Origin: UBA11606 sp964504305
Lineage (GTDB): Bacteria; Actinomycetota; Acidimicrobiia; Acidimicrobiales; Aldehydirespiratoraceae
Length of the DNA: 64,000 nucleotides
Direction of reading: 5' to 3'
Assembly (NCBI GenBank): GCA_964504305.1
Contig: CAZDEB010000002.1
Coordinates: forward strand, 186,001 to 250,000
Below are positions 24,372 through 31,271 of this stretch, in pieces (position 1 is the stretch's first letter; the number at the start of each line of letters is the position of its first letter). The position numbers and the translations under genes are program-made. A model generated the notes under the pieces. That model was not told where the DNA came from and ran no database searches. It saw only the letters and a list, made by a program, of their open reading frames with translations.

Positions 24372-24529
24372 ACGCAGAGCTCGCTCGGATACTTGCGACC
24401 TTCGCTGCTTTGTCACTCGACCTCGAGTGCCCGGGGATCGCTGCGCCGGATTCGTCGAGCTGCTTCACTGTCCACTCAGCAGGGTCCGACGGCTCATCGG
24501 CGGTGGGGTTGCAAAACCGCGTGCTTGGC

Positions 24530-24749
24530 GTAGCCCGTTGGCGGGACCAGCCCAGATCAGCACGTCCAAGCGCGTGCACGGCCTGCCGCTCAAACACGAC
24601 GGCCGCTTCGCCGCTCAACAACCTGACTGGCTGCCCGCTACCGGCCGGGGCGAGCCGCAGGTGTGATCGCCCCGGTGATGCGATATGGCCACCAGTTCGA
24701 CGAACGACAGATAACGGTCAGAAGGCGCAGCGAGGTCCAAAGGAGGCAT
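24530..24749 (-). pseudogene. Possible IS30-family transposase N-terminal remnant
   Basis: From ATG at 24749 the minus strand reads 'MPPLDLAAPSDRYLSFVELV' and 'AISHHRGDH', similar to the start of IS30-type transposases ('RYLSFxERxxI', followed by a DNA-binding HTH). The following HTH region is only visible after frame changes, and an in-frame stop occurs, so this would be a broken copy. Identification rests on a short match and is tentative. Confidence 0.35.
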
Positions 24750-24821
24750 GCTGCCAGCATGGCGCAACCAACGACCGCCAACCGCCTGGGGCACCCCAGC
24801 AGCAGGCAACGCCGACACAGC

Positions 24822-24938
24822 GATGTACTCGAAAATTACCGAGGCTAGCTCGACTCGCGTGTTCCATCGTTTTCGGTTGAGCAACTCGGTTTGCATCCGC
24901 CACCCCCCCCAGAACGACTCGATGACGGCATTCTGGGC
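24822..24938 (-). pseudogene. IS3-family transposase (OrfB) C-terminal fragment
   Basis: The minus strand encodes 'AQNAVIESFWGGWRMQTELL' followed by 'NRKRWNTRVELASVIFEYI'. This is the C-terminal catalytic stretch of IS3-group OrfB transposases, including the last catalytic Glu of the DDE triad (in 'VIESFW'). Homology stops abruptly on both sides. The run of nine C/G bases at 24901-24910 coincides with an extra 'GGW' relative to the family, a probable slippage scar. Only about 40 codons survive. Confidence 0.75.
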
Positions 24939-24961
24939 GGAGGTGTTTCATCCCGACTCCG

Positions 24962-25418
24962 CTGTTCTCTGCGAGGCAACGGGCGGCGTTTGACGCCTTT
25001 CCTGAGGAGCTCTCCGACGACGAGCTGGATCGATTCGTTCGGTTCTCTGACTCTGACCGAAGGTTCGCAGGTCGATTCGGCGATGGTGCCGTAGACGTTG
25101 CCTTGATGCTGGGATCGCTTCGGATGCTCGGGTTTGTTCCGAGGTCGGTGGAAAGACCCGCGGTCTTTTTGGCAAGCGAGCAGGAGCGCTGTCGCGAACG
25201 TGCTCGCCGAGCGGCGAGACAGTGGGTCGTACGTGCGACCACGGGTAAGTGACGGGGCCCGAATCGGCGAGCAGGTCTACCAAAACGTTGGCTGATACAC
25301 GGGTTCACAAATGTTCGGCGCTTGAACGGCTGAGGGTTCCTATCAGGTTGATTTGTCTGGTCTGTCTCCGAACCGGATTCGCCACCTGGCCCGGTTGGGT
25401 CGCCGATCGACTGCTCAG
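24962..25418 (+). mobile_element. Tn3-family transposase remnants (DUF4158-like N-terminus and a second piece)
   Basis: The frame 24962-25252 has no start codon of its own and reads 'SARQRAAFDAFPEELSDDEL' then 'FVRFSDSDRRFAGRFGDGAV' and 'ALMLGSLRMLGFVPRSVE', the pattern of the N-terminal domain of Tn3 transposases. At 25347-25418 a second piece, 'VDLSGLSPNRIRHLARLGRR', fits the later 'DLSxLPxNRxxxLARxG' region. The catalytic DDE core is missing, so the element is inactive and heavily deleted. It abuts the IS3 fragment. Confidence 0.65.
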
Positions 25419-25818
25419 CTGAGCGGCCCTCAGAGCTCAGAAGACCCGCTTCAGTTGGGGCACCACTTTACATAACGAAGATTTCCGGCTGCTGCTCCGG
25501 AGCTTGATCATGTGGACCGTGGAATAGTCATCCAGGTGGACACCATGACCAGCTTCTGTGTGGAAGGCGGTGGCGGTCCTCCGAAGAACGAATGTTCCCC
25601 GCACGGCGTCTGGGAAGGTGAAGCGCGGGTTGGTTCGGGAATGGTGGGACCAGAATGATTCGCGCCTACGCCGGATCTGGCCCTGAGCTACGGTCGCCGT
25701 CCGTTGCCGGGAGGCCGCCAGCGCGGTCGAGATGCAGCGTCTCGCGCAGCCCTTCGTGAACTAGGTCGGAATGAAGCTGCAGATCTTCCTGGCGAACGTC
25801 GATGTGGGCAACGGACGG
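25419..25818. other. Non-coding or decayed DNA
   Basis: Four hundred bases with only short open frames on both strands and no recognisable protein segment, RNA gene or repeat. It is probably further debris of the island. Confidence 0.5.
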
Positions 25819-26304
25819 CTAGTCATCCGGCAGAGCGGCCATTGCAGCGGCATCTTCGGCTATCGATTGCAGGTTCGCGAAAGGCTCGCGGACCGCGTGA
25901 AGTAGCCTGATGAGAGAAGTTTCGAGGCCATCCTGACGCCGAATGACGACGATTCTTGCCTCCGGCCACGCTGCTCTCACTGACCGCAACCTCGGCGCTC
26001 TAGCAGCACGCCAGAGGGCTTCCGCTCGTACTCGCCTTTCTGCGCCCAGCCGATCGCCTGCTAGCCGCTCGGGACCTGCCCACAGGTCGGACGCCCGTGG
26101 CGTGACTAACCCCATGCCCAGCAGCGCGACCTGGAGCGCAGTCGTCCCCGAACGAGGGCGCCCGCACACCACTACATCTGGTCTCACCTGCGGGACTTCG
26201 GATTCTTGGAGTCTCACTCGCAGCAACGACCAGGTCTGTTCGGCGCGGTCGCAGAGGTGCTCGAGGTGATGACGTCCCTGCGGCAAGAGTGCTGGGTGGC
26301 TCAT
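25819..26304 (-). CDS. Sulfotransferase-like protein, short or truncated
   Basis: A 161-residue protein. 'PDVVVCGRPRSGTTALQVAL' (around residues 42-61) is the 5'-phosphosulfate-binding P-loop of sulfotransferases (PRSGTT), and 'ARIVVIRRQDGLETSLIRLL' resembles the later PAPS-binding segment. Sulfotransferases are normally 250-350 residues, so about half is missing, mainly from the C-terminus. The ATG lies within the 55 bases duplicated at the assembly gap; an in-frame TAG just upstream blocks extension. It could be a decaying gene. Confidence 0.55.
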   Translation of the reverse strand: MSHPALLPQGRHHLEHLCDRAEQTWSLLRVRLQESEVPQVRPDVVVCGRPRSGTTALQVALLGMGLVTPRASDLWAGPERLAGDRLGAERRVRAEALWRAARAPRLRSVRAAWPEARIVVIRRQDGLETSLIRLLHAVREPFANLQSIAEDAAAMAALPDD

Positions 26305-26500
26305 GGCAGTCGACTTCTAGCAGTCGACGCGTTCTCTGATGCGACNNNNNNNNNNNNNNNNNNNNNNNNNNNNNNNNNNNNNNNNNNNNNNNNNNNNNNN
26401 NNNNNNNNNNNNNNNNNNNNNNNNNNNNNNNNNNNNNNNNNNNNNGCTGGGTGGCTCATGGCAGTCGACTTCTAGCAGTCGACGCGTTCTCTGATGCGAC
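26291..26500. repeat. 55-bp duplicated ends around an assembly gap
   Basis: Bases 26291-26345 and 26446-26500 are identical over exactly 55 positions and flank a run of 100 Ns. This is what results when two contigs that overlap by one k-mer (k=55) are scaffolded with a fixed gap. The real chromosome probably has one copy and no gap. Inside the unit, CAGTCGAC occurs twice with TTCTAG-like spacing. Confidence 0.85.
26346..26445. other. Assembly gap (100 N)
   Basis: Exactly 100 undetermined bases, a conventional placeholder length. The true size is unknown and, given the duplicated flanks, may be zero or negative. Confidence 0.99.
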
Positions 26501-26686
26501 TGCCGTATTCCTCGAGTGCAGTATTGCGGTCGACAGGCATTGCGACATCGATCCCTCCAGTCTAATTGACAGCGAGGTGGCAGGCGAGCTCACTGCTCGT
26601 CGTCGCAGTTGACATCGTGTTTGTTGAGCGCGAGAGTCTCTCCACAAGTTGCAAATGCGGGGTAGCTCATACGACGTAAATTCTGG

Positions 26687-27577
26687 GTGTACGCACTCTC
26701 GATCTGCTTAATCGGTGCCGCCTGCGGAAACGACAGCGACGGTGAAACAGTGACCGCCGCAGCGGCAGACGGCGAGTCGGTGACGTCAGACGACTCGCCG
26801 AGCACCGAAGGGGTGACGTCAGCTGAGGTGACAACGCCGACTGCAGCGCCCGACGCTAAGCCGACTGAGGCTGAGGATTGCGCTTCTCTGGCCGAGGAAG
26901 ACGTCGACCGCTGTCTTGACGAAACGGCCGGCGGAACGCCCCCAGAGCCACTCGACATTCCTCCCGATGTTGAGGAGAAGATCGCCGAGCGCGAAAAGGC
27001 GATCGAGTCTTGCACCGATCTCATGTCGCGGTCGGGTGGTGTCGTGCGCTCGAGGGAAGTGGGCGTCTACGGCGACACTCTGGCAGACCGCCAGAATGGG
27101 ACCTCCCCAGCAGTGGCGTTGTCTTGCGGAACAACCGAACCAACCGACTTCGTGCTCGTCGAGACATCAGCGGGGCTCAGCCTGCTCCCGGGTTCTGAAT
27201 CGCTCGAGGTAGCGATTCGAAATTGGCTCGATGGCCCAACGCTCGGCGAGCAAAGCGCGGGCCTTGTGACCCCGCTAACCGATTCGAGCGCGGTCCTTAC
27301 GCAGGTTCGAATCAAGGGAGACCACGCCGAGATCGAATTTGACACCTCGATACTGAATATCGGGGAGGCCTGGGAGTTCCCAGCCTGGATCGATCGTTTC
27401 CGGCGTGAACTCGGATGGCAGATCGCTCTTTCCCCAGAGCTATCAACCTTCTCGATCCTAGTCGGCGAAGCCTGCTACGAGCGGGTTGTGTTCTCGGACC
27501 CCGATGTCAGCAGTCCGTGCGAAGTGTACGGGCTCGAGGCGACGCCGACGAGAGAGGTGATGGCTCGTGAAAGCTAG
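26687..27577 (+). CDS. GerMN-domain lipoprotein
   Basis: A 296-residue protein. The N-terminus 'ALSICLIGAACGND' is a lipoprotein signal with Cys at about residue 13. An acidic Thr/Ala-rich linker follows up to residue 65, then a C-terminal GerMN domain: 'LEVAIRNWLDGPTLGEQSAG' and 'VRIKGDHAEIEFDTSILN'. GerMN domains occur in cell-envelope proteins linked to spore germination or peptidoglycan hydrolases. The start is GTG at 26687, 6 bases after an in-frame TAA, so the signal is short and the 5' end may be damaged. The next gene overlaps its end and may be its amidase partner. Confidence 0.75.
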   Translation: MYALSICLIGAACGNDSDGETVTAAAADGESVTSDDSPSTEGVTSAEVTTPTAAPDAKPTEAEDCASLAEEDVDRCLDETAGGTPPEPLDIPPDVEEKIAEREKAIESCTDLMSRSGGVVRSREVGVYGDTLADRQNGTSPAVALSCGTTEPTDFVLVETSAGLSLLPGSESLEVAIRNWLDGPTLGEQSAGLVTPLTDSSAVLTQVRIKGDHAEIEFDTSILNIGEAWEFPAWIDRFRRELGWQIALSPELSTFSILVGEACYERVVFSDPDVSSPCEVYGLEATPTREVMARES

Positions 27578-27956
27578 TGTCGTGGACAGGGGTTCCGATC
27601 GCCGAGGCGTGATGCCAACTCGATTCAGGCCAGGCGCCGCTGCCGGGGTGGCAACAGCTCTCGCTGGTGCCGCACTGGGCTTGTCGGCTGGCTCGGCCAG
27701 CGGAACCCATTGGGGAGGCGTAACGACGTATAGCCCAGTTGGGCAGTCCAATGGGATCGATGTCTTCTTGTCGCCCGCGCATCACCGGGGCCCGAATGCT
27801 AGCCAGGTAATCTCAGACAAGGCGGGCTGCTTCGGCTACGTCGAGGAAGAGAACAACCGCTCCTCCCGTCACGCTCGGCTTCCTCACACTGCACTCTGCG
27901 AGTGTAAGTTTATGTGGGTCTACCTTACACATATCGACAAACGTGTAAGTTTATGA
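27567..27956 (+). CDS. Secreted protein, possible N-acetylmuramoyl-L-alanine amidase start, truncated
   Basis: A 129-residue frame starting with GTG at 27567 inside the end of the GerMN gene. Residues 20-45 are a signal peptide ('AGVATALAGAALGLSAGSAS'). The following 'GIDVFLSPAHH' and 'GCFGYVEEENNRSS' resemble the zinc-binding start of Amidase_3 enzymes ('VFLDPGH...', 'E..N'). After about residue 100 the sequence loses resemblance to a protein, suggesting a frameshift or deletion; a full amidase needs another 100 residues. GerMN proteins are often found next to amidases, which supports the guess. Confidence 0.45.
   Translation: MKASVVDRGSDRRGVMPTRFRPGAAAGVATALAGAALGLSAGSASGTHWGGVTTYSPVGQSNGIDVFLSPAHHRGPNASQVISDKAGCFGYVEEENNRSSRHARLPHTALCECKFMWVYLTHIDKRVSL
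27902..27955. repeat. GTGTAAG motif cluster (two direct, one inverted)
   Basis: A 13-mer GTGTAAGTTTATG occurs at 27902-27914 and again at 27943-27955, and its core appears inverted (CTTACAC, 27924-27930) between them. The AT-rich cluster contrasts with the GC-rich surroundings and coincides with the right edge of the island. It may be an operator or an old recombination end. Confidence 0.6.
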
Positions 27957-28094
27957 GCCCGCGATCCCAGGTTCTAGCTCAACGGTCGGAGGGTCGGGGC
28001 CGGACCCTCCTCGCCGAGATCACGCGCCGCGAGGCGTCGAACTAGCAGGTGAGCCGTGCCATGGCAGACGGGCCCAGAAGCGCTAGTGGCACGT

Positions 28095-28835
28095 TCAGTG
28101 CTCCCGCAGTAGCGTCCCGAGCCCGTCTTGTTGATCGGTGATACCGGCCAGACGCAAACAGTGCCAAAGCATGGCTTGGTTGCTCGCCACACACGGTTTA
28201 CCGGTTCGGGTCTCGATTTCGTCGATGACATCGACGGTGCGTAGAGCCCCGCAGCTCACAAAGATCGCTTCGGCTTCGGGCCGGTCTACAGAGACCGCGA
28301 AATCGGCGATGTAGCTGGGGGTCACGCGAACCATGTCGGAGTCGTTGGTGATGTTGAGGCCCTCGATGTTCACGACATCGAACCCACGTTTGCTCATGTA
28401 GGCGGCCTCGATTTGGTTGACCTCGTCGAGATACGGCGTGGCGACCGCAACCCGGCCAACGTTTAGCGTCTCTAGGGCCTGCAGCACACCGGAGATCAAC
28501 GTTGTTGCGATGGCATTGGGGGCGCCGCGCCGGAGCTCGGTCTTGACCTCGTCCTCCCCCATCACCACGCTGCCTGACGTACATGCGTAACAGATGACAT
28601 CGAGGTCGGCGTTGGGTGCAAGGATCGCCGCGGCATCGCCCAGCCCGTCGATCATCGCCCCCAAATTGGCGGCCGTGATCTGATCGGGAATCGCCGACCG
28701 AGTGAAGTGAATACCCACGCCGGCCGGGGCGAGACGCATCATGTCGCTCTCGATGGTTTGCTCGGTCGCCAGCTCGACAAAACCGATCTTGGCTCGCGGG
28801 AACCGCCCCTGGTCAAAGACCACTCCTTCACGCAT
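28095..28835 (-). CDS. Asp/Glu racemase superfamily protein (maleate isomerase/EutA-like)
   Basis: A 246-residue protein. It has the two catalytic-cysteine segments of the family: 'VICYACTSGSVVMG' near residue 80 and 'IFVSCGALRTVD' near residue 195. 'KIGFVELATEQTIESDMMRL' is typical of maleate cis-trans isomerase, arylmalonate decarboxylase and the EutA protein of ectoine use. The ATG at 28835 is chosen because it leaves a short promoter region facing the divergent DUF1989 gene; the longer frame to 29585 is antisense to that gene. The next plus-strand enzymes suggest a shared catabolic role. Confidence 0.85.
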   Translation of the reverse strand: MREGVVFDQGRFPRAKIGFVELATEQTIESDMMRLAPAGVGIHFTRSAIPDQITAANLGAMIDGLGDAAAILAPNADLDVICYACTSGSVVMGEDEVKTELRRGAPNAIATTLISGVLQALETLNVGRVAVATPYLDEVNQIEAAYMSKRGFDVVNIEGLNITNDSDMVRVTPSYIADFAVSVDRPEAEAIFVSCGALRTVDVIDEIETRTGKPCVASNQAMLWHCLRLAGITDQQDGLGTLLREH

Positions 28836-28860
28836 CCGGCAGTCTGCCAGACTGCGCTCA

Positions 28861-29708
28861 TGACGAGACAACCTGGTGACGGCGACGCCCGCAAAACCGT
28901 GCCGCTGGTGGTGGCCTATGCGGTCGACCAACTCCCCCACTTCGACATCCAGTGGTTCGAGAAGGCTCGGAGCCGACTGACCAAGATCGACACCGTTACT
29001 GCGAACCCACGAGACGCCGCGACCTTTCGTGTCGATGCCGGAAACTTCTTTCGCATCGTTAGCACCGATGCCCCCCAAGTCGGAGATCTCAACTTGTGGA
29101 ACGCGCGGAACTTTCAGGAACGTTTCTTCAGCGGGAAAACCCGGCAGCTTCACGCCACTCACCTCACGACCGGTGACCGGCTCTGGAGCACCTTCCCGAG
29201 CTTTCGGCCGATGGCGACGATAAGCCACGACACCCTCGACTGGTACGGCTGGGACGAAGACGGTGGTGGGGTGCACGACGTGATTGGCACCCGGTGCGAC
29301 CCGTATACACAGAAGACGCTGGGTGGCGACGACTACCATCACTGCTGTCACTCGAACCTCACCCGAGCGTTCAGCAGGGCAACCGGCATGACCATTTCGG
29401 ACGCCGAACTGCACGTCCACGACGTGCTGAACGTCTTCATGTGCACGGGATTCACCGCTGACACCCACCAGTACTTCATGAAAGCCTCGCCGGTACGGCC
29501 CGGCGACTTCCTCGAGTTCTTTGCCGAGATCGACTTGCTCGGCGCGCTTTCGGCTTGCCCCGGCGGTGACTGCGGATCGAGTCACTCAGGCGACGACGCG
29601 GAATGCTCGCCGCTGGTCATCGAGGTATTTGAACCGCACCAAGACGACCTGGCGAACTGGCATCGGTTCGCACCCAACGGCTATGACCAGACCCATGGAC
29701 TCCCCTAG
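28861..29708 (+). CDS. DUF1989 protein (urea carboxylase-associated / carboxyguanidine deiminase-like)
   Basis: A 282-residue protein of the DUF1989 family. Typical features are 'GNFFRIVSTDAPQVGDLNLW', 'TGDRLWSTFPSFRPMATIS', the Cys-His segment 'HHCCHSNL' and the C-terminal 'LSACPGGDCGSS' cysteine motif, which may bind zinc. Known members (the Uca/Cgd proteins) deiminate carboxyguanidine beside guanidine carboxylase; no carboxylase is present here, so the substrate must differ or be supplied elsewhere. Its end overlaps the dehydratase start. The start ATG is 25 bases from the divergent racemase-like gene. Confidence 0.85.
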
Positions 29709-30636
29709 ACTTGGCCCGGCCGACGTAGACGCGGCCATAGCACGGTGCGGATCGATGCTTCGCCGCACGCCGGTGCTCGATGTTGCTCCAGGGACCGCCG
29801 GCATTGCCAGCGCGGTGACGCTCAAACTCGAATTCATGCAATACGCGGGCTCGTTCAAGGCCCGTGGCAGCCTCAACAGCGCCCTCGGCCAGCAGTTACC
29901 GGACGGAGGACTCATAGCGGCGTCGGGCGGCAACCACGGCGTTGCGGTGGCCCGGACCGGGCAGCTGCTTGGTGTGCCCACTGAGATATTCGTGCCCGAA
30001 ATTGCCGCCCCGGTAAAGGTCGCCAGGATTCGAGCCCAGGGAGCAACAGTGCACGTCGGCGGTGCTTTGTATGACGATGCACAAGCGGCCTGCGATGCGC
30101 GGGCTGGGCAAACCGGTGCCCTCAACATCCACCCCTATGACGCCCATCTAACGGTTGCCGGCCAGGCCACGATGGGTGCCGAACTGATCGATCAGGTTCC
30201 CGATCTCGACACTGTGGTAGTGGCGATCGGGGGCGGTGGGCTGGCGTCGGGGCTGGCGTTGACCATGCCCGACCGGGTGAAGATCGTGGGCGTCGAGACC
30301 GAACAGTGCAATTGTTTTGCGGCCGCCCAAGCAGCCGGGCACCCGGTGCGGATCGGACCGGCAGGGGTATCGGCCGATTCTCTTGGTGCCAAGGCCATCG
30401 GATCTCTACCATGGACCTTGTTGGCATCGCGATGCGAGCCGGTGCTGGTCTCGGATCGCCACGTGATCGAGACACGCCAGGCGTTGTGGGACGAGATTCA
30501 AATCGCGGCCGAACACGGGGGTGCAACGGCGCTCGCCGCGCTGACCAGTGGCGCCTATCGGCCTGCCAAAGATGAAAAAGTTGCGGTCGTGATCTGCGGG
30601 GCCAACACCGACCCGAGCGATCTTGTCGGCCCCTAA
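29695..30636 (+). CDS. Threonine/serine dehydratase-like PLP enzyme (fold type II)
   Basis: A 313-residue PLP enzyme. The Schiff-base lysine lies in 'YAGSFKARGSLNSAL', the substrate loop in 'AASGGNHGVAVA' and the phosphate-binding glycine loop in 'VVAIGGGGLASGLAL'. No C-terminal ACT domain is present, so it is the short, catabolic type (threonine, serine or hydroxy-amino acid; EutB of hydroxyectoine use belongs here). ATG at 29695 overlaps the DUF1989 stop by 14 bases; ATG at 29683 is an alternative. The next gene begins 2 bases after the stop. Confidence 0.9.
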   Translation: MDSPRLGPADVDAAIARCGSMLRRTPVLDVAPGTAGIASAVTLKLEFMQYAGSFKARGSLNSALGQQLPDGGLIAASGGNHGVAVARTGQLLGVPTEIFVPEIAAPVKVARIRAQGATVHVGGALYDDAQAACDARAGQTGALNIHPYDAHLTVAGQATMGAELIDQVPDLDTVVVAIGGGGLASGLALTMPDRVKIVGVETEQCNCFAAAQAAGHPVRIGPAGVSADSLGAKAIGSLPWTLLASRCEPVLVSDRHVIETRQALWDEIQIAAEHGGATALAALTSGAYRPAKDEKVAVVICGANTDPSDLVGP

Positions 30637-30638
30637 CC

Positions 30639-31217
30639 ATGCCTGAGGCCGTTGTCGCGGCGTTAACGGCGTTCGGTGTGGTCTTTTTCGCCGAACTGGG
30701 CGACAAAACTCAGTTCCTGTCAGCGGGCTTCGCCAGCCGCTACCGGATGCGGACCATCGCCGCCGGGTTGATCATCGGTTACGGCCTCGCCGGACTGTTG
30801 GCCGTGCTAGTGGGCGGGTTGGTTGGCTCGGCGCTGTCGGGGCGACCGATCGAGATTGCTTCGGGCGTGATCTTTCTTGGATTCGCCGTTGCCTCGCTGC
30901 GCCCGGTCAACGCCGCTCCCGCTACCGACGAACCGAATTCGACATCCAAGTTGCGATGGGCCGTGGCGGCCATTGCGGCGGCGATATTTGTCGGAGAGCT
31001 TGGTGACAAGACCCAGATCGCCACGGTGTCGCTGGCCGCCCAGTCCAACCTTGTTGCCACATGGGTTGGGGCAACGCTCGGCGCCACCGCAAGCGGGTTG
31101 GTCGGTGCTGCGGCCGGTCGGTTCTTGAACGGTCGCATCGGTGAGCGAACGCTCAAGCTGGCAGCCGGTGGCTTGTTTGCCGCCTTCGGGATCGTCTTGG
31201 TCCTAGGGCTCCCCTGA
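30639..31217 (+). CDS. TMEM165/GDT1 (UPF0016) family cation transporter
   Basis: A 192-residue membrane protein with six hydrophobic segments in two repeats. Each repeat carries the ExGD(KR)(TS) metal motif: 'FFAELGDKTQFLSAGF' near residue 17 and 'FVGELGDKTQIATVSL' near residue 125. The family exports Mn2+ or Ca2+, in bacteria mainly manganese (MneA/Mnx). It follows the dehydratase by 2 bases, so it may be expressed with that unit. Confidence 0.93.
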   Translation: MPEAVVAALTAFGVVFFAELGDKTQFLSAGFASRYRMRTIAAGLIIGYGLAGLLAVLVGGLVGSALSGRPIEIASGVIFLGFAVASLRPVNAAPATDEPNSTSKLRWAVAAIAAAIFVGELGDKTQIATVSLAAQSNLVATWVGATLGATASGLVGAAAGRFLNGRIGERTLKLAAGGLFAAFGIVLVLGLP

Positions 31218-31271
31218 CCTAATCGTCTGATCGGGTCGCCGCCCGCCGCTGAGGGCGATACCGTTTCGGCC

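Noticed and set aside
24410..24880. 156-codon plus-strand frame
   Set aside because: Ser/Pro/Arg-rich without domains, antisense to the IS3 and IS30-like fragments.
27950..28094. Possible tRNA at the right edge of the island as an integration site
   Set aside because: A GGTTC-like string is present, but I could not form a cloverleaf with acceptor and anticodon arms; no tRNA was found anywhere in the window.
22330..28095. Defence system or complete transposon in the island
   Set aside because: No nuclease, helicase, methyltransferase, toxin-antitoxin pair or intact transposase could be recognised; all transposase pieces are partial.
28836..29585. N-terminal extension of the racemase-like protein to 496 residues
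   Set aside because: The extra 250 codons are antisense to the DUF1989 gene and carry no domain; ATG at 28835 gives a normal family start.
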